From: DATJSJ01 sp035504175
GTDB lineage: Bacteria > Pseudomonadota > Alphaproteobacteria > Acetobacterales > Acetobacteraceae
NCBI GenBank assembly: GCA_035504175.1
Contig: DATJSJ010000072.1
Location: 1-16,383, forward strand
Direction of reading: 5' to 3'
DNA: 16,383 nt
Shown here: piece by piece, positions 1 through 7,718 of the stretch
Layout: every line of letters starts with the position of its first letter
How positions within the stretch are numbered: the first letter of the stretch is position 1
The notes under the pieces: generated by a model
What the model saw: the letters and a program-made list of their open reading frames with translations, nothing else
The model's database searches: none
What the model was told of the DNA's origin: nothing
Position numbers and translations under genes: made by a program

Positions 1-17
1 ACGGCCCCGGACCCCAT

Positions 18-79
18 GACTTAAGTCTGAGGGGTGCAGGGGACGACTGTCCCCTGCCGGGTCCAGGGCGGAGCCCTGG
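18..79. repeat. Stem-loop array downstream of the ABC1 kinase gene
   Basis: Three inverted repeats lie in a row. GACTTAAGTC at 18-27 is a perfect 10-bp palindrome. Positions 36-44 pair with 49-57 as a 9-bp perfect stem with a 4-nt loop. Positions 63-69 pair with 73-79 as a 7-bp perfect stem with a 3-nt loop. The last stem lies 11 bases beyond the stop codon of the minus-strand ABC1 kinase gene, so the array could end its transcription, although no T-run follows. The 36-57 stem shares its core (AGGGGAC..CTGTCCCCT) with the hairpin at 16228-16246, which suggests one repeat family at both ends of the window. Confidence 0.8.
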
Positions 80-90
80 CCTTGCCTTCC

Positions 91-1461
91 TTACTTCGCA
101 GGCGGCACGCCGGCCTCCGCCAGCACCCTCGCCTGCCGTTCCGCCAGCGCGTCTGCGTCGAAATCCGCGACCAGCTCGTGGAACAGCCGCGACCAGTTCA
201 GCTCCGCCCCCAGGCGCAGGAACACGCCGCCGAGCCCGATCGCCGAGCGGTCCATCAGCACGAACTCGCGCGGCGGCTTCACGCCGCCGGTGCGCTGCAG
301 CCCGGCGTGCACCCGCTCGGCCACCTGGCGGCCGAATTGCGGATCGTTGGTTTCCTGGATGCGCCGCACGCGGTCCTGCAGCAGCGGCTCGTAGAGGAAC
401 GCCGCCCACTCGTTCAGCACCTGCATCTTCTCGCGCGAGAGATTGGTGAAGCCCCAGGTCTCGTAGGCGTGGTGCGCCTTGTCCTCGTCGCGGTCGCGGA
501 CCGCCTCGTAGAGATCGATCACGCCGCGCACGAAGCGCGCCTGGAAGACGCGGATCGCGCCGTAATCCAGCAGGTTCACCCCGGCATCGGCGCGCACCTG
601 ATAATTGCCGAGATGCGGGTCGCCGTGGATCACGCCGTAGCGGTAGAACGGCACGTACCAGGCGTGGAACAGCGCCCGCGCGATACGGTTGCGCTCCTCC
701 TGCGACGGGTTTTCCTCCAGGCGCCGCTGCAGGGCGCGGCCCTCGAGCCAGGTCATGGTGAGCAGGCGCGAGGTGCAGTAGCCCTCGATCGGGCGCGGCA
801 CGGCGACGTCCGGGTGCTCGCGCAGCATCAGCGCGTAGAGTCGCATCTGCGACGCTTCGCGCTTGTAGTCGAGTTCCTCGCGCAGCCGCTCCGACAGCTC
901 CGCATAGATTTCGCCCTGCTGGATGGCGTTGTCCATGCGGTGATAGATCGCCATGGCGAGGCGGAGCTGACGCAGATCGGCCTCCACCGTGCTCGCCATG
1001 TCGGGGTATTGCAGCTTGCAGGCGACGTCTGTGCCGTCGGGCAGGCGCGCGCGGTGCACCTGGCCGAGACTGGCGGCGGCGGCGGCCTCGCGGCCGAACG
1101 CGGCGAAGCGCTTCTCCCAGTCGACGCCGAGCTCGCTCGCCATGCGCCGGCGCACGAAGGCCCAGCCCATCGCCGGCGCGTTGGCCTGAAGCTGCTCCAG
1201 CTCGGCCGCGTATTCCGGCGGCAGCGCATCCGGCACGGTGGAGAGGAACTGCGCCACCTTCATCAGCGGGCCTTTCAGCCCGCCGAGGATCGCCTTTAGG
1301 TCCTCGGCATGCGCGGCGCGATCGGTGCGGATGCCGAAGACGCGCTCGCCGGTGACGCGCGCCGCGATGCCGCCGACTGCGCCCGAGGTGCGGGCGAAGC
1401 GCCGCAGCTCGCCGAACAGGCTGGCGCGCTCGCGCGTATCCCCCGCCGGGGGGCCGGACAT
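91..1461 (-). CDS. ABC1/AarF/UbiB-family atypical kinase-like protein
   Basis: This 456-residue protein belongs to the ABC1 (AarF/UbiB) atypical kinase family. UbiB-type members support ubiquinone synthesis or lipid and quinone handling through ATP binding or ATPase activity; the exact substrate here is unknown. Visible landmarks are a family-specific KxGQ-like motif (KVAQ, residues 68-71), the Ala-rich nucleotide loop ending in SLGQVH (about 126-136), the lysine of VACKLQYP (K149), the catalytic-loop HGDPHLGN (279-286) and a DFG-equivalent DYG at D299. KVAQ has alanine where KxGQ has glycine. There is no obvious C-terminal membrane anchor of the kind found in E. coli UbiB, so it may be a soluble or peripheral relative. 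The ATG overlaps the TGA of the upstream peptidase gene by one base (TGATG), indicating translational coupling. No ubiE or ubiJ neighbour is present, so I do not assign the ubiB symbol. Confidence 0.9.
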   Translation of the reverse strand: MSGPPAGDTRERASLFGELRRFARTSGAVGGIAARVTGERVFGIRTDRAAHAEDLKAILGGLKGPLMKVAQFLSTVPDALPPEYAAELEQLQANAPAMGWAFVRRRMASELGVDWEKRFAAFGREAAAAASLGQVHRARLPDGTDVACKLQYPDMASTVEADLRQLRLAMAIYHRMDNAIQQGEIYAELSERLREELDYKREASQMRLYALMLREHPDVAVPRPIEGYCTSRLLTMTWLEGRALQRRLEENPSQEERNRIARALFHAWYVPFYRYGVIHGDPHLGNYQVRADAGVNLLDYGAIRVFQARFVRGVIDLYEAVRDRDEDKAHHAYETWGFTNLSREKMQVLNEWAAFLYEPLLQDRVRRIQETNDPQFGRQVAERVHAGLQRTGGVKPPREFVLMDRSAIGLGGVFLRLGAELNWSRLFHELVADFDADALAERQARVLAEAGVPPAK

Positions 1462-3290
1462 CAGCCCTGCTCCAACTCGTCGATGAAGCCTGCGATCACG
1501 TCCAGCCCGCGTTTCCAGAAGGCGGGATCGGAGGCGTCGAGCCCGAACGGCGCCAGCAATTCCTTGTGCCGCTTGGTGCCGCCGGCGCGCAGCATCTCGA
1601 AATACTTGCGCTGGAACTGCGGATGGCCGGCGCGATAGACGCCGTACAGCGCATTCACCAGGCAGTCGCCGAAAGCGTAGGCGTAGACGTAGAACGGCGT
1701 GTGGATGAAGTGCGGCACGTACGACCAGAACGCCGCGTAGTCCGGCGTGAACTCGAAGGCCGGGCCAAGGCTCTCGCGCTGCACGCCGAGCCAGATCTCG
1801 CCGATGCTGTCGGGCACCAGCTCGCCGCCGCGCCGCGCCTCGTGCAGCCGCGTCTCGAACTGGTAGAACGCGATCTGCCGGACGACCGTGTTAAGCATGT
1901 CCTCGACCTTGGCCGCGAGCATGATGCGGCGGCGGCGCGGATCGGTCTCGGCGTCGAGCAGCGCGCGGAAGGTCAGCATCTCGCCGAACACGCTCGCGGT
2001 TTCGGCGAGCGTCAGCGGCGTGCCCGACATCAGATAGCCCTGGTCGGCGGCCAGCACCTGGTGCACGCCGTGGCCGAGCTCGTGCGCCAGCGTCATCACG
2101 TCGCGGGTGCGGCCGTGATAGTTGAGCAGGATGTACGGGTGCGCCGATGGCACGGTCGGGTGCGCGAAGGCGCCGCTCGCCTTGCCCGGCCGCAGCGTCG
2201 CGTCGATCCAGGGCCGGTCGAAGAAACGGCCGCCGATCTCCGCCATCTCCGGGCTGAACGCGCCATAGGCCTCGAGCACGCGGCGGCGCGCGTCGGGCCA
2301 GGCGATGTCGCGGTCGTCGTCCTCCGGCAGCGGCGCGTTGCGGTCCCAGTGCTGCAGCTTCGACAGGCCGAGCCAGCGCGCCTTCAGCGCGTAGTAGCGG
2401 TGCGACAGGCGCGGATAGTCGGCGGTGACGGCGGCGACCAGCGCGTCCACCACCTCGTCCTCGACCATGTTGGCGCGGTTGCGGTAGCTGCCCGGCCGCG
2501 GATAGTGCCGCCAGCCGTCGATGATCTCCTTGTCCTTGGCGAGCGTGTTGGTGATCAGCGAAAACAGGCGGATGTTGCGGCCGAACGCGTCGCCGATGGC
2601 GCGGCCGGCGGCCTCGCGGGCGGCGCGGTCGCGGTCGGAGAGCTTGTTCAGCGCGGCGCTGACGGTCAGCTCCTCCGGACCGCCGGGCAGCTTCACGGTG
2701 ATACGCATGCCGGCGATCGTCTCGTCGAACAGGCGCGACCAGGCGGAGCGGCCGGTCACCTCCTTCTCGTGCAGCAACTTCTCGAGCTCGTCGGAGAGCT
2801 GGTGCGGCCGGAAGACGCGCAGATCGCGCAGCCAGGGCCGCCAGCGTGCCAGCGCCGGATCGGCCAGCTTCTGCTCCAGCACGGAATCGTCCAGCCGGTT
2901 CAGCTCCAGCGTGAAGAACAGCAGGTCGGAGCTGATCGCCGTCACCCGCTCGTTGATGTCCTGGTAGAAGCGCCCCGTCGCGGGATCGGTGGAATCGGCG
3001 CTGAACAGGAGCTGTGCGTAGGACATCAGCCGGCCGAGCCGTTCGTCGATCCGCTCGTACTCGATGATGGCCGCGGCGAGCGCCGCGCCGGGCAGCGCCG
3101 CCAGGCGTCCGGCATGCGCCTGGTTGAAGGCGCGCGAGTCCTGCTCGGCCGCGGCGAGCTCGGCCGCGAGTTCCGGGCTGTCCGGCGCCGGGTAGAGGTC
3201 GGCGAGGTCCCAGGACGGCAGCGCCGCGTCGGGCCGGACATCGAGGCTTTCCGCCGGAAGATCGGGCGCGCGCAGGCCGTTTGGGTGCAT
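1461..3290 (-). CDS. M3 family oligoendopeptidase (PepF type)
   Basis: This is a cytoplasmic zinc metallopeptidase of family M3B that cleaves short peptides. The protein is 609 residues, close to the usual PepF length of about 600. The zinc site is HELGH at residues 403-407, continuing as GVH. The third ligand is the glutamate of the downstream TLAETAS motif (E430). The N-terminal half (about 1-200) is the helical oligopeptidase F region and the C-terminal two-thirds is the catalytic bowl. I chose the ATG at 3290 rather than a TTG at 3380. The extra 30 residues from the TTG are Pro-rich and unlike the family, and the only promoter-like sequence (3347-3374) lies downstream of that TTG. The gene ends in TGA sharing its A with the ATG of the ABC1 kinase gene, so the two form an operon. 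It is divergent from the acyl-CoA ligase. Confidence 0.93.
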   Translation of the reverse strand: MHPNGLRAPDLPAESLDVRPDAALPSWDLADLYPAPDSPELAAELAAAEQDSRAFNQAHAGRLAALPGAALAAAIIEYERIDERLGRLMSYAQLLFSADSTDPATGRFYQDINERVTAISSDLLFFTLELNRLDDSVLEQKLADPALARWRPWLRDLRVFRPHQLSDELEKLLHEKEVTGRSAWSRLFDETIAGMRITVKLPGGPEELTVSAALNKLSDRDRAAREAAGRAIGDAFGRNIRLFSLITNTLAKDKEIIDGWRHYPRPGSYRNRANMVEDEVVDALVAAVTADYPRLSHRYYALKARWLGLSKLQHWDRNAPLPEDDDRDIAWPDARRRVLEAYGAFSPEMAEIGGRFFDRPWIDATLRPGKASGAFAHPTVPSAHPYILLNYHGRTRDVMTLAHELGHGVHQVLAADQGYLMSGTPLTLAETASVFGEMLTFRALLDAETDPRRRRIMLAAKVEDMLNTVVRQIAFYQFETRLHEARRGGELVPDSIGEIWLGVQRESLGPAFEFTPDYAAFWSYVPHFIHTPFYVYAYAFGDCLVNALYGVYRAGHPQFQRKYFEMLRAGGTKRHKELLAPFGLDASDPAFWKRGLDVIAGFIDELEQG

Positions 3291-3346
3291 CGGCGATGGG
3301 GTCCTATTCTGGCCGGCACGCCAGGAATCCGGCGCCGGCTGAGGCT

Positions 3347-3374
3347 GATGTAAGGTCGCGGGCGGCGGCGTCAA
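3347..3374 (-). promoter_or_regulatory. Possible sigma70-like promoter for the pepF-ABC1 kinase operon
   Basis: Read on the minus strand, TTGACG (3374-3369) is followed after 16 nt by TACATC (3352-3347). The -35 box matches five of six consensus bases; the -10 box matches only three. It would start transcription about 50 bases upstream of the pepF ATG at 3290. It lies inside the 112-bp spacer shared with the divergent acyl-CoA ligase gene. The assignment rests on sequence alone. Confidence 0.35.
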
Positions 3375-3402
3375 ACGCAATCGCGGCGACGGGGGAGGCA
3401 GG

Positions 3403-5088
3403 GTGGAGACCTATCCGGACTGGCCGAACCTGGCCGCGATGATGTTCGCCCGCGCCCGGGACTGGCCGCAGCGGCCGGTGCTGCGCCACTGGCGCGACGG
3501 CACCTGGCAGCAGATGCGCTGGGAGGCGTTCGCCGGGGCGGCGGCGAGCGTCGCCCGCGCCCTGCGCGCGCGCGGCATCGGCGCCGGCGACCGGGTGCTG
3601 GTGGCGAGCGAGAACCGCCCGGAGGTGCCAATCGCCGAGACCGCACTGATGTCGCTGGGCGCGGTGCCGGTCCCGGCCTACGTCACCAACACGGTCGCGG
3701 ACCATGCGCACATCCTGGCCGATTCCGGCGCGCGGGCGGCGATCGTCTCGACGCCCGCGCTGGCGGCGCGGGTCGCCGAGGCGGCGGCGCAGGTGGCGGG
3801 GCTGGACTGGCTGGCCGTGATGGAAGGCGCGGGCGGCGGCGGGCTGGACTTCGCCGCCCTGGCCGCGGACCGCGCCGCGCCCGACGACATCGAGGCGGCA
3901 GCGGCGGCGATCCCGCGCGAGGCGCTGGCCTGCCTGATCTACACCTCCGGCACCGGCGGCGCGGCGCGCGGCGTGATGCTGCCGCACCGGGCGATCCTGT
4001 CCAACAGCCGCGGCGCCTTCGAGCTGCTGCGACCACTCAACCTCAAGGAACGCGTCTACCTCTCCTTTCTGCCCCTGTCGCACGCCTATGAGCACACGGT
4101 CGGGCTGTTCCTGCTCCCCAGCATGGGGTTCGAGATCGCCTTCTCCCGCGGCGTCGAGCACCTGGCGGCCGACATCATGGCGGTGCGGCCGGTGGTGATC
4201 ACCGTGGTGCCGCGCGTGCTCGAGGTGATCCGCGGCCGCATCCTGGCGCAGATGGCGCGTGAGCCCGGCTGGAAGCAGGCGCTGTTCCGGGCGGCGCTCG
4301 CCGCCGGGCTGCGCCGGCTGGACGGGCGGCCGCGTGCCGCCGACCGACTGCTCGACCCGCTGCTCGACCGGCTGGTGCGGGCGCGGGTGAGCGGCCGGTT
4401 CGGCGGCAGGCTGGTCGCCGCCGTCTCGGGCGGGGCGCGGCTTGACCCGGAGGTCGGGCGGTTCTTCCTCGCCCTCGGCGTCACTGTCCTGCAGGGCTAC
4501 GGCCAGACCGAGGCCGGGCCGGTGGTGAGCTGCAACCCGCCCGGTCGCGTGCGCGTCGATACGGTCGGGCCGCCGCTGCTCGGCGTCGAGCTGGCGATCG
4601 CCGGCGACGGCGAGATCCTGGTGCGCGGCGACCTGGTGATGCAGGGCTACTGGAACCTGCCGGAGGCGACGGCGGCGGCATTGCGCGACGGCTGGCTGCA
4701 CACCGGCGACATCGGCGCGCTCGACCCGGACGGGTATCTGCGCATCACCGACCGCAAGAAGGACATCATCGTGCTCTCGGGCGGCGAGACGATCTCGCCG
4801 GCGCGGATCGAGGGGCTGCTGATGGCAGAGATAGCGATTGCCCAGGCCGTGGTGGCCGGCGACGGGGAGTCCGGGCTGTCGGCGCTTCTGGTCGCGGCTG
4901 AGGGCTGCGACGAGGTGGCAATTGCGCTCGCGATCACCCGGGCGAACACCCGCCTGGCAGTGCATGAACGCATCCGCCGGCACCGGCTGGTGCCGGCTTT
5001 CACGCTGGAGAACGGGCTGCTGACGCCGACGCAGAAGATCCGTCGCACCCTGGTGCTGCAAGCGCATAAGGGGGAGCTGACGAACTGA
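3403..5088 (+). CDS. AMP-dependent acyl-CoA synthetase/ligase (FadD/long-chain type)
   Basis: This 561-residue adenylate-forming enzyme would activate a carboxylic acid, probably a fatty acid, to its acyl-AMP and then its CoA thioester. The fold markers run in order: the ATP-binding P-loop TSGTGGAARG (181-190), FLPLSHAYE (about 222-230), the aromatic-site motif GYGQTE (365-370), HTGD (433-436), the hinge region ITDRKKD (448-454) and the C-terminal catalytic lysine in TPTQKIRR (K545). The P-loop is degenerate: the usual TSGTTGxPKG has lost its second T, its P and its K. The later catalytic motifs are intact, so I expect an active enzyme with an altered loop. It starts at GTG, preceded by a purine-rich GGGGGAGG at 3391-3398. 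It is divergent from pepF and has no same-strand neighbour downstream, so it is probably transcribed alone. The C-terminal subdomain is short compared with the N-terminal domain, and chain-length specificity cannot be read from the sequence. Confidence 0.9.
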   Translation: METYPDWPNLAAMMFARARDWPQRPVLRHWRDGTWQQMRWEAFAGAAASVARALRARGIGAGDRVLVASENRPEVPIAETALMSLGAVPVPAYVTNTVADHAHILADSGARAAIVSTPALAARVAEAAAQVAGLDWLAVMEGAGGGGLDFAALAADRAAPDDIEAAAAAIPREALACLIYTSGTGGAARGVMLPHRAILSNSRGAFELLRPLNLKERVYLSFLPLSHAYEHTVGLFLLPSMGFEIAFSRGVEHLAADIMAVRPVVITVVPRVLEVIRGRILAQMAREPGWKQALFRAALAAGLRRLDGRPRAADRLLDPLLDRLVRARVSGRFGGRLVAAVSGGARLDPEVGRFFLALGVTVLQGYGQTEAGPVVSCNPPGRVRVDTVGPPLLGVELAIAGDGEILVRGDLVMQGYWNLPEATAAALRDGWLHTGDIGALDPDGYLRITDRKKDIIVLSGGETISPARIEGLLMAEIAIAQAVVAGDGESGLSALLVAAEGCDEVAIALAITRANTRLAVHERIRRHRLVPAFTLENGLLTPTQKIRRTLVLQAHKGELTN

Positions 5089-5752
5089 CGCCGCCACGCG
5101 CGCCTTAACCTCCCGCGTACGGCTGGCGATGGCGGGCTTCCGGCGGGCTGCCGAGGGAGCGGTGTTTCGTCGGGTCAGGCGTCGCGTGTCACGCTCCCGG
5201 CGTTCGGCGAGGGCAAGCGCTCGGCCATGCCCGGCACCGGCTCAATTCCCGGATTCCGGACATGTCGCGGCAGAGCGTGGCCGGTCCGCCGGCCGCGCCC
5301 TGCCGTTGCCCACTGCCTCGCCGCCTCATCTCGTCGGCCTGGGAGGCGGAACCGTTGCGTCCGAAGCGGGAGGTCGGCCGGCTCTCGCCTGTCACCACCC
5401 GTCCCGCGGCGTCGTCCCCACTCGCCGCTGCTTTGGCGGCCCGTCCGGGAAAAGCTCCGTCCCACGCTACAAAGTGTGACAGACGACAATCGGTTCAAGG
5501 CGAAGTCCGGCGGGCGCGGACGAGCCGCAGGAGTGCCAACCAAAATCTGGCGAAGCTTTCATGCTCCGGTCATCCCGTGGCCTCATGTGCCTGAGCACCC
5601 GCCTCGCCGCCGGAATGCGGCGCTGGCGAATCGGCGGCCATCAAGCACGGACAGATGGTGCCAACGCCCAAGATCCGGCGCAGCCTGGTGCCGCCGGCGA
5701 TCGGCGCGAACGCGCCGGCAACGGCACCGTATCCGACGCAGAGCCGTCCACG
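5089..5752. other. 664-bp intergenic region with no convincing gene
   Basis: This gap separates the convergent acyl-CoA ligase and Nramp-like genes. Open frames on both strands are rich in Arg, Pro, Ser and Gly, overlap each other and match no family I recognise. I see no tRNA, transposase remnant or terminal inverted repeats. The stretch around 5460-5580 is locally less GC-rich than its surroundings. A compact hairpin at 5702-5717 is listed separately. It could hold an unrecognised small RNA or a decayed gene, but nothing supports either directly. Confidence 0.5.
5702..5717 (-). terminator. Weak terminator-like hairpin after the Nramp-like gene
   Basis: CGGCGCG and CGCGCCG form a perfect 7-bp stem around a central AA, and in RNA the loop would open to GAAC or wider. 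It lies 35 bases beyond the stop codon of the minus-strand Nramp-like gene. No T-run follows on the minus strand, so a role in termination is only a guess from position. Confidence 0.25.
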
Positions 5753-7066
5753 TTACGCAGGTGCCAGGAACAGCCCCGCGGTGCTGGCTGCCATTGCCGC
5801 GGCGGCGAGCCAACCGAGCGCCCGGAGCCAGGCCGGCAGCACCAGCGCGCCCATCACCCGTCGCATTGATCCCAGCACCACCATCGCGGCGATCAGCGGC
5901 GCCGAGACGGCGCCGTTGATCATCGCCGACCACACCAGCGCCTTCATCGGATCGATCGGCGACAACGCGATCACCAATCCAAGCAGCGTCGCTGTCGCAA
6001 GCGCGGCGTAGAAGGCGCGCGCTTCCAACGCGCGGCGTCCCAATCCGACCCGCCAATGCAGGGCATCGCCGATCGCGTAGGCGGACGAGCCGGCCAGCAC
6101 CGGCACCGCCAGCAGGCCGGTGCCGAAGATGCCGGCGGCGAACAGGGCGGCGGCGAAGCGGCCCGCCACCGGCTGCAGGGCGGAGGCCGCCTGCGCCGCC
6201 GTCTGGATGTTCGTGATGCCGCCCGCGTGGAGCGTGGCACCGGTGCCGATGATGATCGCGAGGGCGACGCCGTTGGAATAACCCATGCCCGCCCAGGTAT
6301 CGAAACCGATGCGGGAGAGCTCGGGACCGGCCGCGTCCGGATCGTCGCGCAGCGGACGGGTGCCCGGATGGGTCGCCATGTCCTCGACCTCCTCCGCCGC
6401 CTGCCAGAAGAACAGGTAGGGGCTGATCGTGGTGCCGAGCAGCGCCAGCACGACGCCGGCGGCACCCGATCCGGCCGGGATGTGCGGCACGAGGACGCCG
6501 GCCAGGACTGCCCTGAGCGGCAGGTGCACGACTAGCAGCAGCGCGACATAGGCGAGCAGCGACACCGTCAGCCATTTCAGCAGCTGGACGTAGCGCTTGT
6601 AGGCGAGCCAGATCTCGGCGCCGCTGCAAAACAGGGCGATCGCGATCGCCCAGAGCGAGGCGCGGCCGCCCAGCAGCAGGACGATGGTCTCGGCCATGGC
6701 GCCGATATCGGCGCCGAGATTGATCACGTTAGCGACGACCAGCAGTCCGACCAGCAGCGCCACCAGCCAGCCCGGCGCAACCGACCGCAGGATCGCCGCC
6801 AGCCCGCTGCCGGTGACCCGGCCGAGCCTGGCGCTGATTTCCTGCACCGCCGCCATGATCGGCAGGGTCGCGAGCATGGTCCAGCCGAGCGCGAAGCCGA
6901 ACTGCGCCCCGGCCTGGCTGTAGGTGACGATGCCGCTGGGATCGTCGTCCGCGGCGCCGGTGATCAGTCCCGGGCCGAGCCGTCCGAGCAGATGATGCCG
7001 CAGCGCCGGCCGCCGCCGGACGACGGGCGGCGAGGGCGGGAGACGTCCGGTCCAGGCCGATGCCAC
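5753..7066 (-). CDS. Nramp-related divalent metal transporter
   Basis: This is a 437-residue inner-membrane protein with about eleven hydrophobic segments, the layout of Nramp transporters, which bring in divalent metals with protons. TM1 carries the motif AADDDPSGI (about 38-46) where classical Nramp has DPGN. TM6 carries TTISPYLFFWQ (212-222) where classical members have a MPHN-type motif. The asparagine and methionine that normally help coordinate Mn2+ or Fe2+ are therefore not in their usual places. I recognise this as a separate Nramp-like branch that is usually auto-annotated as a divalent metal transporter. Its ion is uncertain and could include Mg2+, as in the NRMT branch. A GTG start is chosen because AGGAG sits 8 nt upstream; the first 30 residues are basic and cytoplasmic. 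It follows the DUF2934 gene by 35 bp on the same strand and is probably co-transcribed. I see no riboswitch or Fur/MntR box upstream. Confidence 0.9.
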   Translation of the reverse strand: MASAWTGRLPPSPPVVRRRPALRHHLLGRLGPGLITGAADDDPSGIVTYSQAGAQFGFALGWTMLATLPIMAAVQEISARLGRVTGSGLAAILRSVAPGWLVALLVGLLVVANVINLGADIGAMAETIVLLLGGRASLWAIAIALFCSGAEIWLAYKRYVQLLKWLTVSLLAYVALLLVVHLPLRAVLAGVLVPHIPAGSGAAGVVLALLGTTISPYLFFWQAAEEVEDMATHPGTRPLRDDPDAAGPELSRIGFDTWAGMGYSNGVALAIIIGTGATLHAGGITNIQTAAQAASALQPVAGRFAAALFAAGIFGTGLLAVPVLAGSSAYAIGDALHWRVGLGRRALEARAFYAALATATLLGLVIALSPIDPMKALVWSAMINGAVSAPLIAAMVVLGSMRRVMGALVLPAWLRALGWLAAAAMAASTAGLFLAPA

Positions 7067-7074
7067 GGTTCCGT

Positions 7075-7079
7075 CTCCT
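7075..7079 (-). promoter_or_regulatory. Ribosome binding site fixing the GTG start of the Nramp-like gene
   Basis: On the minus strand AGGAG lies 8 nt before the GTG at 7066-7064, within CAGGAGACGG. It is one of the clearest Shine-Dalgarno matches in the window and is the reason for preferring this non-ATG start. Confidence 0.7.
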
Positions 7080-7101
7080 GCGGCCCGGACCGGCCGGGCG
7101 C

Positions 7102-7662
7102 TCAGCTTTTCGTCGGGCTGCGCCGGGTGGTGCTGCGCGCCGGTTTGGTGGCGCTCGTCGCGGCCGCCGGTGCGGACTTGCCCGCAGATGTCTTCGGCTT
7201 GCCCAGTGGTGTCGCGGCCTTGGCCGCCGGTGCCTTCGCGCCGGCGCGGGGCGCGGTTGCCGACGTGGACGCGGAGGCGGATTGCGGCGCGTCGGGTGCG
7301 GTTTCCTCGGCGTCGTGCTCGCCGATCACCGGCGTCGACTCGGCGACGCGCCGGGTCATCGGCGCCTCGTGCCGGTCACCCTGATCGGTGAAGCGACTCG
7401 GGAACTCGCCCAGATTCTCTTCGAGCTCCGCCTCATCCACCACCTCGTCATCGGCGGGGTTGGGGTGGACGCGGGCGGGGTTCGGCAACTGGCCGGCATC
7501 GGGATTGTCGGCGATGGCCTGCAGCTCGCGCGCGCGTTCCCAGTATTCGGCGTCGCGGCCGTGCGGGCAGCCGTCCTCCAACCACAGGTAGTAGGCCCGC
7601 TTGCGGATCTTCTCATCCTCCTCGGTTGAGGCCTCAAACGGGTTGGGCGGGATCTCAGCCAT
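7102..7662 (-). CDS. DUF2934 domain protein with Lys/Ala/Pro-rich tail
   Basis: This 186-residue soluble protein is of unknown function. Residues about 17-47 form a DUF2934 domain: IRKRAYYLWLEDGCPHG followed by AEYWERARE. DUF2934 is a short helical domain found in many alphaproteobacteria and has no established role that I know of. A strongly acidic stretch follows (about 70-85, DDEVVDEAELEEN), then FPSRFTDQGD. The last 49 residues (138-186) are low-complexity Ala/Pro/Ser/Thr with eleven Lys or Arg and no acidic residue, resembling the tail of histone H1 or AlgP-like proteins. That suggests binding to nucleic acid or another polyanion, which is inference. The ATG at 7662 is chosen for AGGAGG 11 nt upstream; the frame is open for 38 more codons upstream but without family similarity. 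The Nramp-like gene follows after 35 bp on the same strand, so they probably share a transcript. Confidence 0.85.
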   Translation of the reverse strand: MAEIPPNPFEASTEEDEKIRKRAYYLWLEDGCPHGRDAEYWERARELQAIADNPDAGQLPNPARVHPNPADDEVVDEAELEENLGEFPSRFTDQGDRHEAPMTRRVAESTPVIGEHDAEETAPDAPQSASASTSATAPRAGAKAPAAKAATPLGKPKTSAGKSAPAAATSATKPARSTTRRSPTKS

Positions 7663-7673
7663 GCAGCAATCGT

Positions 7674-7679
7674 CCTCCT
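7674..7679 (-). promoter_or_regulatory. Shine-Dalgarno site of the DUF2934 gene
   Basis: A perfect AGGAGG on the minus strand sits 11 nt before the ATG at 7662. It fixes this start over upstream in-frame alternatives, including the one at 7776. Confidence 0.7.
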
Positions 7680-7689
7680 GGTCGCGGCC

Positions 7690-7718
7690 TTCATCGCGGC
7701 TGCCGCGATCCGGTTCAA
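7690..7718 (-). promoter_or_regulatory. Possible promoter of the DUF2934/Nramp-like pair
   Basis: On the minus strand TTGAAC (7718-7713) is separated by 17 nt from GATGAA (7695-7690). The -35 box is fair and the -10 box matches only three consensus bases. A start about 7 nt beyond it would give a leader of about 20 nt beginning just ahead of the AGGAGG, a sensible geometry. Support is positional only. Confidence 0.25.

Noticed and set aside
1566..3353. Long plus-strand open frame antisense to pepF
   Set aside because: It is rich in Arg, Val, His and Gln with no family similarity and lies wholly opposite a clear M3 peptidase. Long antisense frames are expected at this GC content.
3304..5097. 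Long minus-strand open frame antisense to the acyl-CoA ligase
   Set aside because: The sense strand has all the adenylate-forming motifs in order. The antisense product is low-complexity and has no recognisable domain.
5175..5543. Possible small minus-strand gene in the large intergenic gap
   Set aside because: It has no ribosome binding site I can see and no recognisable similarity, and overlapping frames on the other strand are equally open.
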